A program made the translations under genes and the position numbers. The notes beneath the pieces are model-generated. The model had not been told where the DNA came from. It did not search any database and saw only the letters and a program-made list of their open reading frames with translations. This document shows positions 26,401 through 37,350 of a stretch of DNA of 64,000 nt, in pieces (position 1 is the stretch's first letter; every line of letters begins with the position of its first letter). Source of the DNA: Micropterus salmoides (Eukaryota > Chordata > Actinopteri > Centrarchiformes > Centrarchidae); NCBI RefSeq assembly GCF_014851395.1, contig NW_024042261.1, positions 37,473,942 to 37,537,941 on the forward strand. Reading direction: 5' to 3'.

Positions 26401-27014
26401 TGCAAGCAATACAGTAATCCCAAACTGTAACAAAGCTTCCATTAAGAAGTTGTTCATTGTTGACAGGCCACTTTGTTCATCTTTTCTGTGAAAATAATGT
26501 TGCAGTTTAGTATAAACGCCGGAGCAGATGCAGCATTAGTCAAACGTTATGACCCATTCTGCAGACAGACACCATGGGAACAGCAACACTGGTCTGTCAT
26601 TGTTAGAGCGGAGTCTAAGTGGAAATGACTGGCCTTCAGTATGCATTTTTTTTTATCTGTTGATCTTGTAGAAAGAATTTTTCACAGCCAGCACTGAGGC
26701 TTTGACGAACATAGTGTATCCTATTCACACAATGAATTAGGATCAGTGTTAAATGGTTCAGTGTTTGTTTACACAGTGAGGTGGAGTCAACATGGAGTGA
26801 AAGCATTTTAAAAAATGTAACACATATGAAGAACATCTACTCATGTCAGCCTGCAAAAATAACTTTCAGTACTCCAAATGTGAATCTAAAATGTACTCCA
26901 ATAATTATCACAGAAAATATTATTGTACAAGCCAGCTAGACTTTGAGAACAGGACAGAAGTGTGCCGTTCAGTGTACTTCATCTCTGTTGTCTTGTGTGT
27001 GTATATATTTATAT
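23443..27014. other. No recognised gene
   Basis: AT-rich unique-looking sequence. A poly-C run lies at 26176-26184. No coding signal beyond short chance frames. Confidence 0.55.
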
Positions 27015-27789
27015 TAGTGCTGGGCAACGAATAAATTTTTAATGATTATTTTCTTGCAATTAATCGCATTATTAGGCGCAAAATTGAATAATGAATTCTA
27101 AAGTAGTGTATTGTGCACTTTAATTTAAATGTACTGCTATATACACAAAAGTGCAATAATATGTGTTTTGTAAACACTTTAAACAAATTAGGTGCTTTTT
27201 ACCAGCAGTATTCCCTTTACTCAATAACATTAACATATTTCCTGTAAATCTCAACTTAAACATTAATGTAATCAAATCAAATATTAAACCAAAGCTATTT
27301 TCCACTGCCAGGGCATTACCTTTTATCTAGCTTGTTAAAACGAGTTACCATCAGAGTCCAGTTTTCTTGGGGGGGTTTTGATGTTACAAGCCGTGGTGGA
27401 TATTTTCCAAGCACAGACCAGGTAACGTGAAAGCAGCATTGAACACACAGGGTGCAGATGTTGGTTTCGGTTGTTTGATGGGCTGCGTCGTTAACAAGCA
27501 AGCGCCTCACCTGCTGCCGTGTTATCGGGTCGCCGGTGGAAAAATACGGGGAAAAGATGATGCACAAGCCTCCTTCCGCAGCTTGTTTGGGTGGCTGATT
27601 TGCAGGCTGATCAACATCCCACCACTCCTGTGACCCACGGTTTGACTGTATGTGTATTCAGACACAGTGAGCAACGGACTTTCAAAATAATTATTTCAAA
27701 AAACTGCGTTAACGTGCGATAAAATTATTGTTGGCGTTAATTAATTAATGCGTTAACGTGATAATAACGCGTTAACGTGTCCAGCCCTA
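27015..27789 (+). mobile_element. Non-autonomous hAT-like DNA transposon
   Basis: The left end TAGTGCTGGGCAACGA and the right end CACGTGTCCAGCCCTA-type sequence (CGTTAACGTGTCCAGCCCTA, ending 27789) are imperfect inverted repeats. Each is followed inward by AT-rich TTAATCGC/GCGTTAAC repeats. Length is about 775 bp with no transposase. A clean 8-bp target duplication is not visible, so superfamily assignment is tentative. Confidence 0.55.
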
Positions 27790-29784
27790 TGCTCCTTTTT
27801 ACAGCATGCCTACACAGGAGTTGCTTTAGCCATGTTTTCAGCCTGCGTCTGATAGAAGACACACTTCTATTTGAAACAACCCAGCTACACAGCACTCGCA
27901 CTACTAACATAAATGCTCTGTGAAGCGTATTTTTACGCCTTATATCTATTGTCTTCAGTTTTACACGTGGATTTAATGATTGTGTGTTGGGTTTGGAGAA
28001 CTGAAGATGCTGCTCTGCTAATGAGCTGCTCACTCTCTGAAGATTGATCTGAATCGCGTAGGAACATTACCTTCTGCATCGCACCAAGCTCAGATTTGAT
28101 ACCTTGCATTCAGTATTGAACTTGAAACACATTTACTGCTGACCTTTCAAAGTGCACCCAATTACCAAAATGCCAAATGAATCTTCCACCATTGGCATGG
28201 ATTATCATAAGATTGTTCTCACCAAAGTATTATAACCTATGTTGTCGTTTGGGTAGGAGGACTTGTTGAGTTTCTAAGTTTGAGGTCGGTATTGATCCAT
28301 CCTTGAGCTTCAGTTTTGAAGTGAATCCTAGTTTGTACTGGCTGTGGTTGAGAAAGCAGTCTGAAAGAAGACTTTTGTTTGTTTCTTGCAGCCAACAACA
28401 GAGAAACCGACATCTGCATTAGCATTTTATGCTTGCCTGCTTTATTTTACCTAATGTCTTAGAGTGGAAGGGAATGATTGAAACATCTCTTTACCGTAAG
28501 TGCTGCAATATAGGGGCTTTTGCTGGGATACAGTGATTTGCTTCTGGCGCCCATAATTAGCATCATTACTTTACTGTCCTTACTGCTGCTTATGAAGGAA
28601 ACTGTCCTGCAGAACACAAGGAAGTAATTTTGTATTAAGTAGTTTTGGGAAACCCACACTTCATTGGCTAAGAAGGCTAGAAGTAATTGTACACAGAACG
28701 AGGACTGTGGATTTTGTTCCCCAGCTCTTACAGTGAAGTCATGATAGGAAGGTATCTCTTCACAGCCAGTAAGGACAAGAGGAATGATTACAGACACCAA
28801 AACTCCTGAAAGTAGACATGAACATGTGACGTCTTTCAAGTCAATAGTTGAAGGGTGTATGTGTGTGGGTGACGTTAGCGTTAAAATGTCTTTAACAAAG
28901 AGTGGGGAATGTTCCAAACGACAATCTACAGTTCAAGATTGCAGTTGAACCTTTCCAAAACAACTTTCTGAAGAATGACATTTATGCTGTTGGACTAAAA
29001 TGTGGACTGACTGACATATTTCAATGAAAAAAACACTCTGAGGGTTGGAGGGCTGAGCCATAAGTCCCATTTATTTCACATGCAAACTAAGTCATTATAT
29101 AAGCTGACATTTGACTTTGCAATCAAGTGCCCACCTACACATCGATTAAATAAATCATGTTTATGTAAATATGCAAATGTGTTTTTAACAGTTTATGTAA
29201 AGATGATCCAGCAACATCTTCCCTTCAGTTCTCTCTTCACTGTACCCTGGTTCTATTAGCAGAAATGTTCAAAAGAATGAACAACACCTGGCACCTGGGC
29301 TGCTGTGGGGGAACCGGAGATTTCTGCTGACATGCCGGTCAGGTCGACACACTGCCCCCAAGTTCAAGTGCTGAATTGCGTTTTGCGGACACGTAGCGTT
29401 AATTTCTGGAGACGTGCACAACCTGCGCTCCAAAGGAATGCAGGATACGCATGGCAGCCATCTTTCCTATGCGAAAGCGTTAAAAGCAAGTATGTCCTGG
29501 ACTTAAACTAACAATAAGCAAATTCAAAGATGAATACATTTAAAGTCCACTGGGACTGTCCACTGCACTGAAAAACTGAATGTTTGCTTCAGAAAGTAGG
29601 TCTCCAAAATCTAATGGACCTCTACGACAGGCAGTGTCATTGATAATTAAAGTGGTTCATTTTTGGGGTTCGTTTTGTGTTGCTTGTTGTAATGGACATT
29701 TTAAGCAAGATGATCAAACACTGACCAAAAACGGTAAGCGGAATTTTGATTTAGTTTTAACAAAGAAGTACCAGCTTTGTGATT
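27790..29784. other. No recognised gene
   Basis: A 152-codon minus frame at 28459-28917 has no recognisable domain or splice partner. 29290-29480 is CpG-richer and could be part of a MITE. Confidence 0.5.
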
Positions 29785-29962
29785 CAGATTCAGATGATTT
29801 AATGAAATCAACTTTATTCCCGCTTACAATTTTACACACAGTACAATACGTGAGGAAATTGCAATTAAACCATCATAGTTAGGAGCAGCGGGCAGCCATT
29901 GTGCAGCGCTTCGAACCGGTGACCCTCCAGTTCCCCACATACTGAGCTAATGCCGCCCCAAC
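29785..29962 (-). repeat. tRNA-derived SINE, family C, minus orientation
   Basis: Reverse-complemented, it begins GGCATTAGCTCAGTATGTGG (A-box-like) with GGTTCGAAGCG (B-box-like), continues to a body mentioning GATGGTTTAATTGCAATTTC, and ends AATAAAGTTGATTTC plus GATTCAGATTC-type sequence. This is the usual head-body-tail order of a teleost SINE. A nearby tRNA gene is excluded because no cloverleaf can be completed. Confidence 0.55.
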
Positions 29963-32089
29963 ACATACCACTAGTAGTTAGTACTGGATTTATGCAGTAA
30001 GGGTGTTTCTGTGACTGCTGTCTACCTGGTTAAGCCTGTAGGTCTGAAGGCGCAAAGGAAGTAACCTTGAAGTCAGTTATCAGTGCTCCGCTGCACCCTG
30101 ACGCCCTGTGAGGCTCTGCCGCTGGTTGCTGTGGTTTCTTTACTTCCACGGTGTCGCTCTGGTAGACTCATTTTCTCGCAACAGCTGCCTCGACCTTGCC
30201 TCCTGCGTGGACCTGGGCAGAGCGCTCTGGTCTTTCAGGGCTGATTAGGACTGGCAGTGTTGGCCTGTTAGGAACAACAAACCCCCTGAGGCCCTGACCT
30301 CCGGCTGCACTGCAAGGGAGGATGGGAAAATAGTGGCTGTTCCACCTCTGTGTGTCTGTTCACCTGGCTCTCCTTTTCTTGGAACCTTAGTCTTTCTTTT
30401 TTTTTCTTCCCAGCAGGACTTTACAGTTTTCCTAGTTTTTCTTTCTGTCCAAACGTGTATATTTCCGTCTGTCTTCTCCATGTGAAAACTGCTGAACTGT
30501 GTTTGCATTGTTGCAAAGCTACATTCCATAATATCAAACTGATTTCCAGATTTCAGTCTGCAGGCTTTCAAATGTATTCTGAAACCAGGGCAGTACACTT
30601 GATTGACAGACTGTTCAAACTTTACTGCTGTTTGATTTGAATATACATTATGGACTCAGTATCGATAACGAATGGATTATCTTGGTGAAATTGGTGAATT
30701 TAAATTGAGAATGTGCACCGACAGATATTCATTTAATATAAATACTTAACTTTTGGCACATTTGATACACAGCCTCAGTTTGCCAGAGAAACATTTCATT
30801 CTATCACTATTTAAATCTTCATTTGATATGGCTTTGATCTAGTTAGTTTGATCTTTTCTCATTTTTTTTTTTGGTTTTTCTTTTGCTGCATTTCTTGCTG
30901 CATTTTATGTCTCTTACGGTATCTTTTTCTTTTATAACTGTTGATGTCCAGGTGTTTGTCTGATGGTATTTGTGTTTATTTAAAGTGACCCTGTATGTAC
31001 TTACATGACTAAATAAGTTGGTTGTCAGTTTCTTCCAGAACAAGCCATACACACGTTATTTGTTGTCTTCTTCTACGACTAAACGTTAAGGCAGCTAAAA
31101 CTAGTTTGTTATGGGTATGGTCATGGTTGACAGAAGCCTGACTGTTGGTGGGAAATATAATGCAAACCACACTCTGGTGTCAAAGTCATAAACCTTTACG
31201 CAAATAGAAATGATCAACCCCAACCTAAGATCTTTTGTGGCACTATAGCAATGTCACATCATGGCCGGATTAACCCACAAGGGGGCTTCAGGGCCTTCTG
31301 TTTAAGATACATCTATTTCCTCTGTGCTATAGAGCTCCATTGTTGTCCAGAAACTATTACCCACACTGTTGATCTAACGCAATGTTTTAAGTTAGGTGAA
31401 GAAGCTTTTTGGCCACAATAAAACACATTTCTAAGTAACATGAACTTAATAATTAAGTTGATCTCTGCAAGAGTTAAGTTGTGTGTTAGCGAGTTATCTT
31501 TAGTATTTCTTCTCATCTGAGTCATAGTCTAATCATGTCTAGCTAACTGGCTAACGTAGCTACTTGTAGTTTATAAACGTAGCTAGCCTACATGCTAACC
31601 GGAGCGGTGGCTAATGGGTAATCCCGTATTAAGTTAGCTTGCCAAGACGTTTTCCCTGGCTACCTGGCCACCTATAGCTCCTGCATTTTAGCCTACTGAA
31701 TCAGTGACAGGCTACAGCTAATAGCTAACTTTACCTCGGTACACAGACTGTAGCCTACTATCAACACTGCTCAAAGGACTTCCAGATTTCGGTATTCGGT
31801 TACAGTAGGCTATCACCAACAGAATCCTGAGCGAATGCAAATATGTGTAATTAAGCATAAAATTACTTACCATTCACCACATTACGCTTCAATGAGTTTC
31901 AGCTGTGGCCCTGTGGTCACTCGTCTGGCCTTGAACATGCCCGCACGTGCAGGAGAGGGAAACTGTGGGCCGTTTACACGTCATCAAATAGTATTTTACA
32001 TAATTTGTGTGTCATCCAAACTCAATAAAATAACAATTACAAGTAAAAAGTCTAACAGTATCTCAGAACTTGATTTTTTATTACACAAC

Positions 32090-32106
32090 AATATATATAT
32101 ATATAT
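32090..32106 (+). repeat. (AT)n microsatellite
   Basis: AT run of 17 bp. Confidence 0.85.
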
Positions 32107-32337
32107 TTAAGTAATGACAAAAGGTCCTCCTGAATTAGTTTTTAGAGTGTGCAGTCTGATCTACTAATCAGCCTCTCCCAGTCTGTTCTCTCAGTGTCTC
32201 ACGCTGTCTGCCCTCTCTCCGTTTCATCGCTCTCCCTCCAGTGTTGTGCTGAGTACAGGATGTACTGCAGCAGTGTTGAGGTGTCAGCTTTCCTGCTGCC
32301 TTTCTCATCTCTTTATTTTCATCTTTCAATCGCTCTT

Positions 32338-32362
32338 TCTCTCTCTCTCTCTCTCTCTCTCT
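32338..32362 (+). repeat. (CT)n microsatellite
   Basis: A CT run of about 12 units within a wider C/T-rich tract to about 32530 that creates long low-complexity open frames. Confidence 0.9.
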
Positions 32363-34908
32363 GTCCGCGCACTTCCCTTCCCTCCTGCCTCACCCCTCCT
32401 TATCTCTTCTCCCACACGTCTCATCCTCTCATATCTCTCTCCTCTCTCCGCCCCTCTCCTCCTCTCTGTGATTTATCTAACATCTTCCACTCTCTCGTCA
32501 TCTCGGTTCCCTCCTGTTGTTCCTCCACCTCCTCCTGCGTGTGAAGAGCTCTCTCAAGAGACGCACACAACTAAATATGAACATGCTTGTGCACACTCGC
32601 ATTTGCATAATTACTCTCCATACATCCATGCGCACACTGTGAGGGTGAGAGTGTCGATTAGTGCTGCTGCTGCTGATGAAGACGTTTCCACTGTTCTTCA
32701 GAAAAAAATGGAAAGAGGAAACTGTAGAAAGAAGAGGCACCTGTGATTGGTAAATTTAGGCTGTGCTGCGTTTCCTAAGAGCTGTTAGGAAAATGTCTGT
32801 GATGTGGTTTATTAGATGAGGCAATCGGAAACACCGCAGTAAACAACCCTAAAGCAAGGATTTATTGTTCGAGGTAGAAAGGTGATATGTGAGAGCCAAT
32901 GGATGCTATGCTTATTGTCTCATCAACCTAGAATAATGATAATCCACTTTGTTTGGTCCACGCTGTTCTTCAATGTGTTCCAGATCTGCCAACTCTGAAA
33001 TGAAAATGCGTTTGGATTAAATAAATAAAAAAAACAGCTGGCCATTTTGTGGCATTATTCAGCAATCAGTTCTGAAACACCAGAAAAGGCTCAAATGTCT
33101 CATAGTGTCAACACTACCTTGGTGATTTGCGGGTCAACAGACGTCTTGACATCAAGGTTAAAAGGGGACTGAACCTGATTGAAAAGTGTAACCACCTGTG
33201 ACCTCAATTTGATTTGCGCTGAAGCTTTCATCTTTCCCCGGTCGCTGGAGTTTCCTCAGCGTTTGATTCTTCAGGTTTCTTTTGTTTCTTCACTGCTTTC
33301 TTTTTGACAGTCTGCACTTTTTTTAGGACACTTTTGGTGCTGGTTAAACTTTGGCTGGCTTGGGTTTTTTCAAGTAGCAAAACTTTTGGAACCAGTGTTT
33401 TAAAATCACTTCCATTTTAACACGTAGTAAGGACATGTATTGCTGTTTAAACTAGTTATAAACCTCCTTTTATATCAATGACCGTACTCTAAATATCACC
33501 TCTCTGTAAAACACAATTCAATTTAATATCGGTTGAGTCAACACATCCCCCAAACAATTTCAACAAAGACTAAGAATTATGAAAACGTAGGATTCACTGC
33601 CTACAGACGTAATTAACTGGCAACCTAGACATCTTAAAAAACTTTATGAATTTTTTGTTTTAACTTATTGCCAAATAGACTCATACTTAGAAAACCAAAG
33701 TAAGACATGAATAGATTCTTGCCCAGATCTCATCCATGTGCTGTTAGCTGGTACGACTCCTGCGAGGCCATGACAAAGAGATCAGACTTTATTCATTCGT
33801 TCCGTGGTCTTTGCAGCATGTCCTAGATTAGATTCATCCTTGAATGAATCAGAAGCTAAGCAGGGAAATGGAATAACTCAGCAAAAAGTTAGTGCATCTT
33901 TACAGAAAATCAGAAACGTGTGTCAAGGCTCCAACTAGTCAGCTGGGAAAAAGAAATATCTTGCTTAATTTTTAATAATTATCTTTACTTATTCACTTTA
34001 TTTAGAGTTTACCGTCTTCCTCCAACTGAAAATAACGACCACCCGGTTTGCTGTTTTAAGTCTGACAAAACATAAAAACAATAAGAAAGAACTGTGGGTG
34101 GATAGTTTTTTAGTCCCAGTAGAAATCAAACAACTAAACCTGATTGTGTCAGTGCTGTCCTCTACATTCCTCCTTTAATCCTAATCATAGCCGCTACCAT
34201 GTTTGTCTCGTTCTAGAAAGAAATTTAAAAAATGCTCCAAAATCTGGCCAACACACCACCTGCACTCACTGCTGATCACAGCTATAAATAAAGACACAGC
34301 GCGGACAGCTGGATACAAAGTGGGGGTTTTTCTGAACATTTAGGCATGAACTGTTGACGAGATGGACTCTGGAACTGTTTACAGTGTTTACAGTTTAAAC
34401 AGCATTGTTGTTTTCATCAATTCAAAGTAGCACTTACAAAGACGAAGTGCATCTGACGCTGATGTCACTAATTTTGGAGGTGTTTAGACAGAAACAGAAT
34501 CCCCACAATATGACAATAATTTGTCATAACCACAATCCCTAACCTTCCCCTAACCCTAACCACACCAAAGGTAATCCATGATTTTGCAGAACTGTCCAAT
34601 AATGATGTTCTTGTCTATCAATTTGGTTGGTGTACTTGTCTGTCATGTTGCATTCACACACATTTCTGCAGTTTATTTTACTCTTTCCTGCAGAGCGACT
34701 TCCAGCATGTGCAGCGGTCGCTCTGAGCACCTCACCAGCTTATGCTAATGCAGCCGCACCATTGTCAGCAGCCAATCAGACAGAGTCTAACACAGAAAGC
34801 AACAGCACCGAGACAGTACAAAACCCACACCGGTAGTGTTATCAACAAAGATACTTTTCTCTGTCGCTCACTCATTCTTTTTGTCCTCCTGTCTGTCATT
34901 ACCACTTT

Positions 34909-34938
34909 CCTCCTCCTCCTCCTCCTCCTCCTCCTCCT
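34909..34938 (+). repeat. (TCC)n microsatellite
   Basis: Ten TCC units; it translates as Leu or Ser runs depending on frame. Confidence 0.9.
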
Positions 34939-35072
34939 GCACCTCTTTTCTGCTGCTTTTGCTGTTTCTTATTGACATGGTAATCCTCTTGTCAACAACA
35001 AACGGCCGACTGTGTTTGTAGAAACAGCAATAAGCTCAGTTTTGTGTGTCAACAGACAAGCTTATCTATGTC

Positions 35073-35074
<2 letters not shown>

Positions 35075-35104
<30 letters not shown>
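35075..35104 (+). repeat. (GT)n microsatellite
   Basis: GT run of about 15 units. Confidence 0.9.
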
Positions 35105-35106
<2 letters not shown>

Positions 35107-35196
35107 ATGTATTTGTGTGTTTAGTTTCTGGCATTTGCACTTGAGTTTGTGTGTGTGTGAGTATTCAAACTTCAATAAAACGTGTCTGTCTGTCTG

Positions 35197-35221
35197 GATA
35201 GATAGATAGATAGATAGATAG
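35197..35221 (+). repeat. (GATA)n microsatellite
   Basis: About six GATA units after a short (CTGT)n run. Confidence 0.9.
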
Positions 35222-35279
35222 CCATAGTTTCAAAATGAACCATAAATATTTTTACACGTCTCACAATAACATTACAGAC

Positions 35280-35765
35280 CTCTAACATTGTGTTTTGTGG
35301 GCGCTGCTGTAAGCTCGCACGCTCACACACTTTGGCATCCGACTCGGGACAACCAATTTTCTTTTAAGGTAACTACAGTAACGGTCTATTTATGTCACTC
35401 ATTTATCAGAGGGCGATGAAGCTAGCCGCACCTAAATTTGGAGTGCACACGTATTTAAGCATTTATGGTAACTGAACCAGCCCAGAGCGAGCTGACAGGC
35501 AGGTTAGAGACTTTATCCTGTCAGTTTGTCTCTTTACAAAGAGAAGTGCTGCAGTATGAGAGTCCTACCTGAAGAGAGGCTGTGAAGTCTTCATGTCACG
35601 CCGTACGAGAACCACATACAACGTTATTTATCAAACCGGGTCGGACTGGATGGATTTAGCGCGAGGGGGATGCACATGCCCGCACGGTTCTCCTTCACCC
35701 TGCAGCCGTCCTTCAGAACCCCAGGCTACCAATTTCACTGTATCTAACGTTAGGAACATCAGGAG
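35280..35765. promoter_or_regulatory. CpG-richer block, possible promoter or 5' exon region (weak)
   Basis: Relative to its surroundings this block has clearly more CpG (GGGCGCTGCTG, GACTCGGGAC, GTCACGCCGTACGAG, TTTAGCGCGAGG). The lrfn-like gene needs a non-coding first exon upstream of 52062, so this is one candidate, but a CpG-rich repeat is equally possible. No TATA box, initiator or donor can be fixed. Confidence 0.2.
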
Positions 35766-36340
35766 AGACGTGGATATGTCATTTATTTCAGAAGCTTTTT
35801 TTTTTTGTTATATTTGTTGAAATTATCTTTACAACCCGACAGCAATCAATAAATCAAAATGTTCTTACACAAAAAGGAAAAGAAATGAAGGTAATGAAGA
35901 AATGTGGTATCTATGGCTGCTGCAGGACTGTAATAAGCCGGGCCAAAGCCTGATGAAAGAGTCAGGGAAATGATGGCTGCTCTACCTGCCTACCTGTCTC
36001 TGCCCATGCCCTCACTGTGCATGAACATGTGTTTTGGAAAAGTGGCTTTGGAGGGACAGAGTGTTTATTTTCTGTTGAATACTTTCAAAATCTAGCTGTT
36101 TCTCGCTGGTTGTCAAGTTGTTATAATCTTTTTTTATTCCTTTTATCTGACATGTTGCATTTTGGGATGAGACTGCACATGAACACACACAAACACACAC
36201 GCTCACATTAGCATCAGCCAGCAGAAAGCACATTCTCTGCAGAGAGCTGATTGGTGTTTCAAATGTCGGCCTCGTTTCCGCTGTGCTGTCTTCATTCATG
36301 GATTATGTAAAATTATTCAAGATTGACTCCAAAAGACAAC

Positions 36341-36372
36341 CACGCACGCACGCACGCACACACAGACAGACA
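36341..36372 (+). repeat. (CGCA)n then (CA)n/(GACA)n microsatellite
   Basis: CACGCACGCACGCACGCACA followed by CACAGACAGACA. Confidence 0.85.
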
Positions 36373-36769
36373 ATGCTGTATAAACAGCAGCAACGCTCAG
36401 ATTTAACTTGTAAAATTATTTAAATTCAGTCTTCCCAAACACGCACATGATTGGATTGTGAGTTTATACATGTATAAACTCACACTAGCGACATTCAGAA
36501 ACATAATTAAATGGGTTCAGATCACAAAAAAAAACTGTCACATAATTAGACTCTGTCTCTTTGTAAAACACACACAAACGCCATGAAACCATGATGCTTT
36601 GAAAAAGTACAGTCATTAAATGTTTAACACACACACATACAGTAAATCAGGAGGCATTCTCTCTCTCCGTGTGTGTCATGTGACCCGTCTTCTGCTCCAC
36701 AATCACACTGACACAGAGATGAGATGAAGTGATCTGACTGATGATTGTCTTCACCCAGCCATGATGCAC

Positions 36770-36772
<3 letters not shown>

Positions 36773-36805
<33 letters not shown>
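36773..36805 (+). repeat. (CA)n microsatellite
   Basis: CA run of about 16 units, complementary to the GT run at 36962. Confidence 0.9.
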
Positions 36806-36807
<2 letters not shown>

Positions 36808-36961
36808 AGAGACCCTGTCGGGAGCGTACAATTGCCACAACCCCCTCGAGTCACCTCAGCGACACTCTGAAATCTTTCAAATAAGCTTTTCAACCGAGTT
36901 GTTAGATTACAAGGCAAACTGAGGGCAAACAACTGATCCCTGTGGTTAGGAACAGACACAG

Positions 36962-36985
36962 GTGTGTGTGTGTGTGTGTGCGCGC
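36962..36985 (+). repeat. (GT)n/(GC)n microsatellite
   Basis: GT run of nine to ten units ending in GCGCGC. Confidence 0.9.
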
Positions 36986-37254
36986 ATCCCATCCTCGACA
37001 CGCCTGAACCGCTGTTTGATTGGGATGGACTGGGGTTTGGTAGCCCCAAGACAGTCAGTTCTTCTTCCACCTTCTTCAGAAACGCACCGGCAACCAGATA
37101 GCCAACATATACTGTGCTTTTAACCACAAAAAAAAACAAAATAAGGAAGCATGTTTAGGTCCAGCAAGAAACCCCTGTGCTTGCTGTAGACAGGTCCTTA
37201 TGGGAGATCACCCAAGCAGTCAGTACACGCCCGCACAGTCCCGAGAGGAGGTCT

Positions 37255-37350
37255 GTAAGAGAACAGGTTTCACACGGGACTCAAACCTTGGTCTCCTGGG
37301 TGAAAGTCCTGCGTTTCTTTGCCATCAAACCCCAGCCACATCCTTAGGCC
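37255..37350 (-). repeat. Possible tRNA-like SINE head fragment
   Basis: On the minus strand GGTTTGAGTCCCGTG resembles a B box, preceded by TTTCACCCAGGAGACCAAG. The pattern recalls a common teleost repeat, but no A box or tail can be fixed. Confidence 0.3.

Larger units (their letters stand above)
29963..35270. other. No recognised gene
   Basis: Contains the microsatellites listed, GCTAGC/GCTAAC-rich sequence at 31530-31760 typical of teleost repeats, and a CCCTAACC motif group at 34538-34562. A GC-richer patch at 30090-30380 has no domain I can identify. Confidence 0.5.

Noticed and set aside
28459..28917. 152-codon open frame, minus strand
   Set aside because: No domain, no consistent hydrophobic or motif pattern, no exon partners.
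31320..31390. Weak similarity between minus-strand 31313-31390 and plus-strand 44605-44695 (both encode a Ser-Thr-Val-Trp ... Gly-Gln-Gln-Trp-Ser string)
   Set aside because: Perhaps a shared repeat, but the match is short and gapped, so I could not support a family.
32149..32746. Overlapping 131- and 166-codon frames rich in Ser, Leu and Pro
   Set aside because: Low-complexity C/T tract; composition artefact.
36624..37139. 171-codon minus frame
   Set aside because: Runs through (CA)n and (GT)n tracts; Cys-Val and Thr-His repeats are artefacts.
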